Positions 56,680-64,000 of a DNA stretch of 64,000 nt are shown here, one piece after another. The notes under the pieces were generated by a model. It was not told where the DNA came from. It was given only the letters and a program-made list of their open reading frames with translations, and searched no databases. Position numbers and translations under genes: made by a program. Source of the DNA: Mesorhizobium sp. M8A.F.Ca.ET.218.01.1.1. Its GTDB lineage: Bacteria; Pseudomonadota; Alphaproteobacteria; Rhizobiales; Rhizobiaceae. The stretch lies in the NCBI RefSeq assembly GCF_004791165.1, contig NZ_SRUZ01000010.1:124001-188000 (forward strand). The letters are read 5' to 3'. The first letter of the stretch is position 1, and every line of letters starts with the position of its first letter.

Positions 56680-56757
56680 ATGAACGCTCGCATAAGTTGC
56701 GGCTGGCATATAACATGAAAGAAGATGGTGCCGTCATCGCAGCATGAAAGGGGAATC

Positions 56758-56958
56758 ATGCCTGACCAGAACGCGCTTGTCCGCACGGCCATCGCACGGC
56801 TGCTTTCCGAGAGAACCGGGGTCGCCGTCATTTCGATGAAGGAGAGTATCGCGGAACTGCCGGCGGCAGCCGGCGCGGCGCTGACCATCGATAGGCTGCA
56901 GGATCTGTTGCTGGAAATGGCGGAGGTGCGCGGAATGATGGTGGCGCTCGATCTTTAG
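56758..56958 (+). CDS. Small unrecognised cytoplasmic protein
   Basis: This 66-residue protein has a good ribosome site (AAAGGGG 4 bases before ATG) and an amphipathic helical pattern (LVRTAIARLLSERTGVAV, then LTIDRLQDLLLEMAEVRGMM). No signal peptide, cysteine or known motif. It may be a small adaptor or regulatory protein. Not recognised. Confidence 0.65.
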   Translation: MPDQNALVRTAIARLLSERTGVAVISMKESIAELPAAAGAALTIDRLQDLLLEMAEVRGMMVALDL

Positions 56959-56961
56959 GAT

Positions 56962-57017
56962 GGTTCACCGTCTCAGGGAACGATAAGCAGCCCGCACCTT
57001 TCTTGGCGATTGCTCTA
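56962..57017. repeat. Degenerate copy of the dispersed palindromic repeat
   Basis: Read on the minus strand, this stretch runs TAGAGCAATCGCC ... CGTTCCCTGAGACGGTGAAC, matching the right part of copy 1 (TAGAGCAATTCGCCGTTTCC, TTGAAACGGTGAAG). As at 40749, the TAGAGC border gives the stop codon of the neighbouring gene (57015-57017). Confidence 0.5.
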
Positions 57018-58289
57018 GGCCTGCAGATACGGGTGGGTCGCCACCTCCTGAAAGCGTTCCGCCTTGCGCGCCGGCGCCAGCGTGCCGTCGCCATAAATCA
57101 TGCGGCCGGCACGGAAGGTGGCGCGCACGCGGGCCACGGGGCTGACATCGGCGACGACGAGATCGGCCAGGAGTCCGGACTCGATGGCGCCGCGGTCGGT
57201 CAGGCCCAATGCCTTGGCCGGGTTGGCGCTGGTCAGCGCCGCAGCCGCTGCCAGGCCATCCTCGCGCAACTGCGCCAGGCCGAGCACGGCGGGCAGGATC
57301 GAGGCCGGGTGATAGTCGCTGGCCAGCATGTCGAGCAGCCCGGCCTGATAGGCCTGGCGGGCGGAAAGATTGCCCGAATAGGATTCTCCGCGCAACGCGT
57401 TGGGCGCGCCCATGGCCGTATACATGCCCAGCCGGCGGGCTTCCCGCGCCGCCTCCAGGGTCACCGGAAATTCGCTGAGCACGGTTCCCAGGCCGTGGAC
57501 GAATTCCACCTTTTCCAATGTGTCGTCATCGTGCGAGGCGAGCACGATGCCGCGGGCGCGGGCAAACGCCGACAGGCTCTGCAGCGTGCCGAGCACGCCG
57601 CCATGCCCGTTGCGATCGGCCATGCGCTTGCCGACGACCTCGGAGACGTCGGCAATGGACATGCCGCGCTCCTTGGCCAGGCGGGCGATATACAGTTCGA
57701 CGTCGCGGTACTGTCCCTGTCCGGGCGTGTGATCCATCAGTGAGACCAGGTGCAGCTTGCCGGCATCCATCAGTTTTTCCAGCACGCCGACGGCCGCGGT
57801 GAACGTCACCTCGAAGCGGGCGTGGATGCGGTGGTCGACCAGAAGGTCGTCCTTCAGCCCGGTGATGGTCTCGATGATGGAAGATGTGTGTTCTTCCGAG
57901 CGCAGCAAAGCCGCGGTGCCGCTGTTGCCGATGAAGGAAAGCGCGGCATAGGCGGTGGTCACGCCGCAGGAGGCCAGCCGCTTGTCGAGTTCGGCGATGC
58001 CGATTTCCATCGGCACGTGGACACCGCTGCGCGGCTCCACTTCGCGCTCAACCATGTCGCCATGCATGTCGATGAAACCAGGCAGCAGCAGGCGGCCGCC
58101 GCCGGTGAAGTCGGCGTTCTCGACAGGCTGGTCGCGGATCTCGGCGATCCGGCCGTCTTCGACCCTGACGGCGCCATTGGCAATGACACGGTCGCGCAGG
58201 ACAATCTGGAATTCACTCAGCCACATGTTCCGCCGCTCCATCGGTTCGTCCCCGCGGTGGGGTGCGGCCTTGTCTGCCCGTTCAAGCAT
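57015..58289 (-). CDS. phnM: PhnM-like alpha-D-ribose 1-methylphosphonate 5-triphosphate diphosphatase
   Basis: This 424-residue amidohydrolase has the PhnM pattern: GGRLLLPGFIDMHGDMVEREVEPRSGV with the metal D-x-H-G-D, SLMDHTPGQGQYRD, ASHDDDTLEKVEF, AMGAPNALRGESYSGNLSA and SDYHPASILPAVL. In the C-P lyase pathway PhnM removes pyrophosphate from the phosphonate intermediate. No other C-P lyase genes are in the window, but a phnF remnant lies divergently next to it. ATG 58289 has GGAGACGACC upstream; later ATGs are possible. The stop codon is supplied by a repeat border. Confidence 0.88.
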   Translation of the reverse strand: MLERADKAAPHRGDEPMERRNMWLSEFQIVLRDRVIANGAVRVEDGRIAEIRDQPVENADFTGGGRLLLPGFIDMHGDMVEREVEPRSGVHVPMEIGIAELDKRLASCGVTTAYAALSFIGNSGTAALLRSEEHTSSIIETITGLKDDLLVDHRIHARFEVTFTAAVGVLEKLMDAGKLHLVSLMDHTPGQGQYRDVELYIARLAKERGMSIADVSEVVGKRMADRNGHGGVLGTLQSLSAFARARGIVLASHDDDTLEKVEFVHGLGTVLSEFPVTLEAAREARRLGMYTAMGAPNALRGESYSGNLSARQAYQAGLLDMLASDYHPASILPAVLGLAQLREDGLAAAAALTSANPAKALGLTDRGAIESGLLADLVVADVSPVARVRATFRAGRMIYGDGTLAPARKAERFQEVATHPYLQA

Positions 58290-58466
58290 GGTCGTCTCCG
58301 AAAACAACATTCCGCATTTCCGGATCGCCCTCCGGCCAGGCGGTTTCAAGGCGTGCATTTGAATGTTTCATTTCTGATGACCGGATAACTTGGCTTGGTG
58401 ACAGGGTTGTGTAGGACAAACAGGCCGGCCCGTCGTGCTGCCACCGGAGATATCCGCAAGATGTGA

Positions 58467-58787
58467 CGGTACGAGACGGACGTTGCCGCGGCCTTGAGAA
58501 GCAAGGGCCACAGCGTCAGCGTCATCCTCGCCGAATATGGCGTCACCGACTACATAAGGCTGCGCACCGACATCATCGTGCGGCTGCCGACCAAGGAGGA
58601 GGCGCGACGGCTCGCGCAACCCGAGACCGAGCCGGTGATGCTGACGAAAAAAGTCGACGTGGACATGAAAGGCACGCCGATCTCCTATTCCGAAACGGTC
58701 TGGGCAAGCGAACGCGTGCAGTTCTCGATCGACAATACGAGCCAGCTGCTCAGCGTGCTGGCGCAGGCTGTGATCGCGGAGGGGTGA
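58467..58787 (+). pseudogene. phnF: Truncated phnF-like regulator (UTRA domain only)
   Basis: The open frame encodes only the C-terminal ligand-binding part of a GntR/HutC-type regulator: GHSVSVILAEYGVTDYIRL, LPTKEEARRLAQPETEPVML, TKKVDVDMKGTPISYSETVW and SERVQFSIDN. This matches the UTRA domain of PhnF. An in-frame TGA at 58464 and the lack of any winged-helix sequence upstream show that the DNA-binding half is missing. The divergent position next to phnM is where intact phnF is commonly found. It is most likely a decayed regulator. Confidence 0.7.
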
Positions 58788-58927
58788 GGGGCTGGGTTAC
58801 GCGTCAAGGATGAAATCGGCGCCGGTCTGGCTCGGGATAGCGTGCGGCCGCGAACAACGCCGCTGTTCGACCTGAGACGGGCTACCGCCCGCCCGCCAGC
58901 GTCCATTGTTGGTTCGGGGTTCGCCAA

Positions 58928-59233
58928 CTACTGGGCGCCGGGCGTCCATTCGGGCAGCGGCGCCAGGCTGCGGTTGAACTGCTTCCACCACATCGCCTCA
59001 TCCACCTCGCAGCAGGCTCGAAGCATGGCGTGTGCCTTCTCGAAAGCCTGAGTCGCGAGGTCGTCGAACGTCATCCGCGCATCGTACGGCACCGACACCA
59101 CCAGTTCCTGACCGGTTTGTGTCCCCCCTTCGTCGACCTGAAGATAAAGCCAGACGACGAAATGCGCGCCCTGGCCGCTCGCGTCGGCATTGCCGATCTT
59201 GATGCGGTCGATGCCTGCTGCGGTGACTCTCAT
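58928..59233 (-). CDS. Unrecognised 101-residue protein
   Basis: This small cytoplasmic protein has GAHFVVWLYLQVDEGG and QELVVSVPYDARMTFDDLATQAFEKAHAMLRACC, a beta-strand pair followed by a helix. Similar short proteins of unknown function occur in rhizobia. The ATG at 59233 has GAGG upstream. No motif was recognised. Confidence 0.65.
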   Translation of the reverse strand: MRVTAAGIDRIKIGNADASGQGAHFVVWLYLQVDEGGTQTGQELVVSVPYDARMTFDDLATQAFEKAHAMLRACCEVDEAMWWKQFNRSLAPLPEWTPGAQ

Positions 59234-59416
59234 GCGGGGACCTCTTCAATCGAGCTCAGAATGCCTCCAGAAGTCCGCCGCGATCAGGAAGGTTCCGTCA
59301 CCGTTGTCGCTATGGTGAAGCATTGATGAAGAGGCGATTAGGCCGGCGTTGCCTGGCTATAGCCGAGCCCTGCCAGCGCCATTGCATTGGCGCCGCCTCG
59401 GGCCGAAAATGCCTCC

Positions 59417-59977
59417 ATGAAAGCAGTTCCCAGGCTCACGACACCAAGGCTCGTGCTTCGGGCGCCGGGCGAACGGGATATCCCGGCATGGTTCGCGCGT
59501 GCCACCGATGTCGAATCCGCCTCCCTTGCCGGCGATCCCGTTCCCGACGACATGAGCGCGGGCGCGCGGTGGCTGGCGCTTTCGCGTCAGCGGTTCGCCG
59601 ACGGCAAGGCGATCAAATGGTCCGTGGACCAGCCAGGTGTGTCGGATGCGATCGGGGCGATCACCCTGTCCTTCGCAACCGACGCCAAGGCGGCCGCATT
59701 GGGATTTGTGCTGGGGCGGGCGCATTGGAGGCAGGGGCTGGGCAGCGAGGCCGCGCGCGAAGTGCTTCGCTACGCCTTCGAAACCCTCGCGCTCGAACGG
59801 GTGACGGCCGAGGCGGCGACGCGCAATGTCGCGTCGCTGCGGATCCTGGCGAAGCTCGGCTTCGACCATGTCGAGAGCTTCATCGATGAGTCCGACGGCG
59901 AGCACTGCGAGCGCTTCGTGCTCGACGCAGACGTCGGAACGTCACTGTTGGCGGGCGATGCGATGCCAGGCTGCTAG
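59417..59977 (+). CDS. RimJ/RimL-type GNAT acetyltransferase
   Basis: This 186-residue protein starts with the RimJ/RimL-type TPRLVLRAPGERDIPAWFARATD. The acetyl-CoA motif is GFVLGRAHWRQGLGSEAAREVLRYAFE, and the conserved Asn is in EAATRNVASLRILAKLGF. ATG 59417 is chosen because the alignment to the family starts there; a start at 59387 would add only ten residues. Substrate: an N-terminal or small-molecule amine, unknown. Confidence 0.9.
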   Translation: MKAVPRLTTPRLVLRAPGERDIPAWFARATDVESASLAGDPVPDDMSAGARWLALSRQRFADGKAIKWSVDQPGVSDAIGAITLSFATDAKAAALGFVLGRAHWRQGLGSEAAREVLRYAFETLALERVTAEAATRNVASLRILAKLGFDHVESFIDESDGEHCERFVLDADVGTSLLAGDAMPGC

Positions 59978-60314
59978 GCTTTGAGGCATCCGCCGAGGGA
60001 TGATCCCTGGATCGCGTGGGCTTTCCGCGGTTCAGGGCAGATCAGATCACCGGCGCCTCAAAGGCCACGAAAATGATGCCGGCCAGCATCCGTCGGCGCC
60101 TCGCAAGCACTGGCCCATGGACCAGCTGGACGAGGTGCCGGCGTCGAGCGCATATCCGCCGCGACAAGATCACCAGTCAAGGCGATCAGTGCCCGGCGCC
60201 GCCGCCGAAAGCCAGTGCGGTGAGGCTGGCGAGGCGGCGTGGGATGACGAGACCCGATACGTATTCAACTCCCTTGCGACGCATCGCCCCGGATGCCCGT
60301 CATCCCTATTCAGC
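59978..60314. other. About 340 bp without a clear gene
   Basis: No convincing frame. Read on the minus strand there are short pieces that look protein-like (RRLASLTALAFGGGAGH, then MLAGIIFVAFEAPVI before a stop), interrupted by stop codons and frame changes. This may be the decayed 3' part of a small membrane-protein gene. Confidence 0.35.
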
Positions 60315-60968
60315 TTAGCCCTTGGCGCTCGGCACAGGCGTATTGAGGAGCTGCTGCTCCCAAAGATACGCGATGCCGCTGCCGCCGAAGTGCTGGATGA
60401 GTATCTCGGTCAGATCCTCGACATGCTCGGTGCGCGCCCAATCGCGTTGCCATTCGCCAGCGAGCGCCATCACGGTCATCACGTTCGCGCCGGCCGCGAT
60501 CATCCGCTGGATGGCAACTTCGTGAGACTCCTTCGAAATGCCGCCCGACGCGTCGGTGATCACGGTCACGTCCCAGCCTTCACCGGCGGCCTGGATCACC
60601 GGCATTGCGACGCAGACCTCGGTCCACAGGCCGGCGATGATCAGCTGCTTGCGGCCGGTCGCCTTGACGACGTTCACCACATTCTCGTCCTGCCAGGTGT
60701 TCACCCAGGTGCGATCGACGACTTCCTGGTCCGGAAATACGTCGGTGATCTGCTTAAAGAGAAGTCCACCGCGCGCCGCGATCACGCTGGTGAGAATGGT
60801 CGGAACATTGAAGGCTTTTGCCAGCTTCGCCAGCGCGGTCGTGTTGTTGACCACCATGTGCGGATCGTGGCTGTTCAGGTTTGCGAGCTGATAAGGTTGG
60901 TGATCGATCAGAACGAGGACCGAGTCTTCGGGACGAAGAAGCGAATCAAGGCCGTTGCGAGGGGTCAT
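60315..60968 (-). CDS. Isochorismatase-family hydrolase (YcaC-like)
   Basis: This 217-residue protein has the cysteine-hydrolase set: Asp in SVLVLIDHQPYQL, and the nucleophile Cys in LIIAGLWTEVCVAMPVIQA. The pattern GWDVTVITDASGGISKESHEVAIQRM matches the YcaC-like branch. ATG 60968 has GGAAG upstream. It is divergent from a LysR regulator, which probably controls it. Reaction: hydrolysis of an amide or ether-type small molecule, unknown. Confidence 0.9.
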   Translation of the reverse strand: MTPRNGLDSLLRPEDSVLVLIDHQPYQLANLNSHDPHMVVNNTTALAKLAKAFNVPTILTSVIAARGGLLFKQITDVFPDQEVVDRTWVNTWQDENVVNVVKATGRKQLIIAGLWTEVCVAMPVIQAAGEGWDVTVITDASGGISKESHEVAIQRMIAAGANVMTVMALAGEWQRDWARTEHVEDLTEILIQHFGGSGIAYLWEQQLLNTPVPSAKG

Positions 60969-61122
60969 CAAGACTTCCTTTCTCTGCCGCCATGGACGGC
61001 ACTGGGTTCACGGGAGACATGCGCCAGCGGGCAGCGTTGCCTGGACGCAATTTGCTGTTCCTCTTGGTGATGCGGTAGTGCCATGGTCAGGCATACTGTG
61101 TTGCGAAATGAGGAACGCCGGA

Positions 61123-62016
61123 ATGGACATTGAAGATCTGCAGACATTCGTCGTAGTGGCCGATGCAGGGGGCGTATCGGCCGCCGCGCGTCGGCTCGGC
61201 GTTTCCAAGTCAATCGTCAGTCGGCGGCTCTTTCGGGTTGAAGCGGAACTTGGCGTTCAGCTTCTTGCACGAACGACCCGGGGTGCGGCGCTTACGGAAG
61301 CGGGGATCACGTTCAGGGATCATGCGGCACGCGCCAGCGCCGAGATCGACACGGCCAGGGAAACGATCCTCCCAACCGGAGAACTGCGCGGCCGCCTGAG
61401 GGTTGCCATGCCGCTTTCTTTCGGCCCGACCCACTTCGCTCCGGTGCTTGCGGAAATGGCGCAACACCACCCGCAACTCCATATCCATAGCTCCTACAGC
61501 GACCGCTTCGTCGATCTGATCGCCGAAGGTTTCGATTGCGCGATCCGGGTTGGCTACCTTCAGGACTCCAACCTGATCGCGAAGCGCGTCGGGCCGATCT
61601 ATGGAAAGCTTGTCGCAAGCCCGGATTACATCAAGGCGCACGGTTCACCTGAGAAGGTAGAGCAACTCGTCGACCATCAGGCCCTCATGCAAGGAACGGA
61701 AGCCTGGCAGTTCGTGGATGGCGACAAGATTGTCACGGCTCAGCCGCAGGGCAGGTTCAAGGCCGACAACGCTACCGCGCTTGCCGCTGCCGCGGCGGCT
61801 GGACTCGGCATCGCCTGGCTCCCCGACTGCATCACGCACGAATATGTGGCCTCCGGCGCACTCGTTGCGGTGATGACGCGCTATCCCCCGCCTTCGGCAG
61901 GCGTGTATGTCGTCCGGCCGCCGGGTAGGCACCCCACACGGAAAGTCCGGGTCCTCATCGAAATGCTGATCGAGTATTTCGCACGACATCCAGACGTTTG
62001 GGGTCTCGACCGCTAA
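61123..62016 (+). CDS. LysR-family transcriptional regulator
   Basis: This 297-residue regulator has the N-terminal helix-turn-helix DIEDLQTFVVVADAGGVSAAARRLGVSKSIVSRRL and a type 2 periplasmic-binding-protein-like sensor domain (ELRGRLRVAMPLSFGPTHFAPVLAEM). It resembles the DsdC/AaeR-like subgroup acting on the divergent hydrolase gene at 60968. ATG 61123 has GAGG upstream; ATG 61108 is an alternative. The 155-bp gap should hold both promoters. Confidence 0.92.
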   Translation: MDIEDLQTFVVVADAGGVSAAARRLGVSKSIVSRRLFRVEAELGVQLLARTTRGAALTEAGITFRDHAARASAEIDTARETILPTGELRGRLRVAMPLSFGPTHFAPVLAEMAQHHPQLHIHSSYSDRFVDLIAEGFDCAIRVGYLQDSNLIAKRVGPIYGKLVASPDYIKAHGSPEKVEQLVDHQALMQGTEAWQFVDGDKIVTAQPQGRFKADNATALAAAAAAGLGIAWLPDCITHEYVASGALVAVMTRYPPPSAGVYVVRPPGRHPTRKVRVLIEMLIEYFARHPDVWGLDR

Positions 62017-62064
62017 AGCACGAACGAGGCGGAACCCTTCAACAATTGCGTTCGCTTATTAAAA

Positions 62065-63123
62065 TCAATCACACGTGGCGGCGGCCTTGAGCGCTTCGGC
62101 GCGGGCAGGTTGGCGCAAATCCGCGATCCGTCGAACGGATGCGTAAAACCTCGGATAATCGCCGGAGCACAGGTCGAACAGGCGAATGAACGCCGGAACC
62201 TGTTCGCCGTAGACGGCAGTCGCGGCGAGCTTTGCGTTGTTGATCGGGGCATCGAACCAGGCGTCGTATCCCCGGTATCCGGCCCAGCGTCTGTCGCGCG
62301 TTTGCCGGTAGCGCATCCGCAGCCTGTCGAGCGTGGCTGCCTTTTCAGCCTGCATCTCCTCGGGGCTACGGGAGCTTTGATAGACCTGCCTCAACTCGTC
62401 CCGGGTTTTCGACACCAGGCCGAGAAAATCGGCGCTGCGCCGGCGGCCGGCTTCGTAGCGGCGCAATCCGGCGCGATCGCCGGCCGCGCGGAGCCATTTT
62501 CTTGTGCCGGTGGTTTCGACGGCAACCGCGAAAGCCTCGTTGAACGCGGAATCGCCGTTCACATAGAGGCGCTGATGCGCCAGTTCATGAAAGATGAGGC
62601 TGGCGAGATAGGTGTCGTCCTGACGCAGCATGGTGCTGAGCAGCGGGTCACTGGACCAGCCCAGCGTGGAATAGGCGGTGACGCCGGAGACATAGACGTC
62701 CAGCCCCCGTTCATGAAGTGCGGCAGCGCTTTCCGTCGCGGATTTCCGGTCGAAGTAACCCCGGTAGGGAACGCATCCGAAAACCGGAAAGCACCATGTT
62801 GTTGGCGTGAGCGAAAATTGCGGGGCGGCAAAAACGGCCCAGGTCACGGCTTCCCGGTGGATGTCGACATAGCTGCGATAGCTGCTGTTTTCGGGCAGTG
62901 CCAGTTCGTCCGTGGCGAACCGCCTGATCGCGCTCGCCGACGTCAACCTGGTGCGCAAGGCCGCAGGGGTAGAAGGGGCCTGGATCAGTTTTCCGACGTC
63001 TTCGCGCGCGGCCATGATCCGCACATGACCCTCCAGCGACTGGGCGTAATAGGAAATGCTGGTGCAGCCGGCCACTGCGGACGCCATGATCGCCGCGGCA
63101 AACAATCGAAAAACGCGCTTCAC
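62065..63123 (-). CDS. Lipoprotein metallopeptidase (predicted aminopeptidase, COG4324-like)
   Basis: This 352-residue protein has a lipoprotein signal with lipobox AVAG-C20, so it is anchored to a membrane in the periplasm. The zinc motif is LIFHELAHQRLY (HExxH) with a downstream Glu in FNEAFAVAVE. Conserved cysteines lie in TTWCFPVFGCVPYRGYF. It matches the predicted aminopeptidase family COG4324. GTG start at 63123, with GGGGAAG upstream. Substrate: periplasmic peptides, unproven. Confidence 0.88.
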   Translation of the reverse strand: MKRVFRLFAAAIMASAVAGCTSISYYAQSLEGHVRIMAAREDVGKLIQAPSTPAALRTRLTSASAIRRFATDELALPENSSYRSYVDIHREAVTWAVFAAPQFSLTPTTWCFPVFGCVPYRGYFDRKSATESAAALHERGLDVYVSGVTAYSTLGWSSDPLLSTMLRQDDTYLASLIFHELAHQRLYVNGDSAFNEAFAVAVETTGTRKWLRAAGDRAGLRRYEAGRRRSADFLGLVSKTRDELRQVYQSSRSPEEMQAEKAATLDRLRMRYRQTRDRRWAGYRGYDAWFDAPINNAKLAATAVYGEQVPAFIRLFDLCSGDYPRFYASVRRIADLRQPARAEALKAAATCD

Positions 63124-63385
63124 TTCTTCCCCACCGCTTCGTCACTTGCCCATGGAGCATATGTCTCGCGGACCGTCCACTGGGCATGCCCTCGAAGCTG
63201 CCGGTTCGCCGTCGGCCTCAGGCCATGTGGCTGCCATGCGGCTCACTCCGGCCGTTCGTAGCGCAATCGCGATCTCCTAAAAACTGACGGTCCGATATAG
63301 TAGTGGATCATTTGACGGAAGAGTTCTCTGTTCATGAGATTGTTGGCATACGAGTATTCCTCAAGATTTCATAGGATCCGACATA

Positions 63386-64000
63386 TTGACCGCAAGGGCT
63401 CACTACGCATCACTGGTCGAATCTATCTTCGGCCCGGGCACCGCAAATTTCGATACGTCGGACCCCGCCTCGAACCACGTCATAGGCGCGCTGGCCCATC
63501 AGCAGTTCCAAAACTTTCGGAACAATTTCGCGGCAAGGCTGCATCGACTCCATGCGGCAGTGCAGACCGATCCCAGGCTGAGTGTCGAAATCCTGTCTGC
63601 GGTAAACCGGATCGCGACGAGTGAATGGGACGGCGCCTATGCCGAGTTGAGTGCGCTCGACTACTTTCTGGCAGCACAAGCTACCGGACCAGGAAATGTC
63701 GAACTCGACCGCACCATCCCCGCGATCGAGACGCTGGCATCGGAAATGGGGATGCAGAACGCAAACCACGATCTGGCTTTCAACAAGCTCGGTGTCTCGA
63801 TGGACACCAAGCTCCTGTCCGACAAGACAGAAGACATCCTTAAGGGGATTTTCAAAGAATTCAAATCGAGTAAGGGGATCGCCCGCCTAGCGATCATCGC
63901 GTCGTATGAGATGGGCAGCGATTTCACCGAGTACGCCAGCAATCGCAAGAAGCTGCTGGCCGAATTGACCGCTGGCGTGGACATCGCCGTTCGACCAAAA
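63386..64000 (+). CDS. Unrecognised ORF running off the right edge, possible nuclease
   Basis: A 205-codon frame is open from a TTG at 63386 to the edge; AGGA stands 9 bases upstream and no in-frame ATG is available before codon 121. The upstream frame is closed by a TGA at 63335. The protein begins LTARAHYASLVESIFGPG and has SEWDGAYAELSALDYFL (E87) and NHDLAFNKLGVSMDTKLLSD (D129, D140-x-K142). This order E, D, D-x-K fits a PD-(D/E)XK nuclease core, though the match is only a motif. The C-terminus is missing. Codon use is less GC-biased than the rest of the window. Confidence 0.6.
   Translation, partial: MTARAHYASLVESIFGPGTANFDTSDPASNHVIGALAHQQFQNFRNNFAARLHRLHAAVQTDPRLSVEILSAVNRIATSEWDGAYAELSALDYFLAAQATGPGNVELDRTIPAIETLASEMGMQNANHDLAFNKLGVSMDTKLLSDKTEDILKGIFKEFKSSKGIARLAIIASYEMGSDFTEYASNRKKLLAELTAGVDIAVRPK

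Noticed and set aside
62017..62064. Possible extra repeat copy after the LysR gene (CAATTGCGTTCGCTTATTAA)
   Set aside because: Only a short stretch resembles the dispersed element; not enough to call a copy.

Overview
The window looks like chromosomal DNA of a high-GC alphaproteobacterium of the Rhizobiales, most likely Mesorhizobium or a close relative. I infer this from the gene families present: many class III adenylate cyclases, many peptide-type ABC transporters, ThuA-like and PhnM-like proteins. It also fits the typical rhizobial intergenic palindromes. I see no rRNA, tRNA, CRISPR array, insertion sequence or prophage. No database search was possible, so all family assignments come from reading the sequence.

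0-16.6 kb is a cyclic-nucleotide region. It holds four class III cyclases (one cut by the left edge, 582-2351, 5463-6878, 13789-15129) and a cyclase-like DUF3095 protein. Between them lie an unrecognised protein coupled to a GNAT acetyltransferase, a membrane protein built from two copies of a four-helix module, a small methyltransferase, and a complete peptide-type ABC importer (7.6-13.6 kb). 16.6-27.4 kb is a glycan/envelope region. It contains a GT4 glycosyltransferase with a polysaccharide-deacetylase-like partner, then on the other strand an operon of a pseudo-ATPase ABC exporter, a cyclic-nucleotide-binding protein and an MBL hydrolase. A methyltransferase-like gene and a three-glycosyltransferase operon (plus one small ORF) follow.

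28-50 kb is a coherent locus for peptides containing D-amino acids. Two full peptide ABC importers flank a serine D-aminopeptidase/beta-lactamase-type hydrolase, an M55 D-aminopeptidase, a D-threonine aldolase/D-serine dehydratase-like PLP enzyme and an M81 (MlrC-type) metallopeptidase. A LysR regulator, an XRE-cupin regulator, a FAD amine/amino-acid oxidase and an aldehyde dehydrogenase belong to the same block. Similar A/T-rich palindromes stand before three of its transcription units and suggest a shared operator.

50-63 kb is a mixed catabolic stretch: a peptide-deformylase homologue that has lost metal ligands, an AMACR-type CoA enzyme, a luciferase-like flavoprotein, a ThuA-like protein, a long amidase, PhnM beside a truncated phnF, GNAT, an isochorismatase-family hydrolase with a divergent LysR gene, and a lipoprotein metallopeptidase. 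A 156-bp inverted repeat and four copies of a dispersed palindromic element are scattered through the window. The right edge cuts an unrecognised ORF that starts with TTG and has a possible PD-(D/E)XK nuclease motif.
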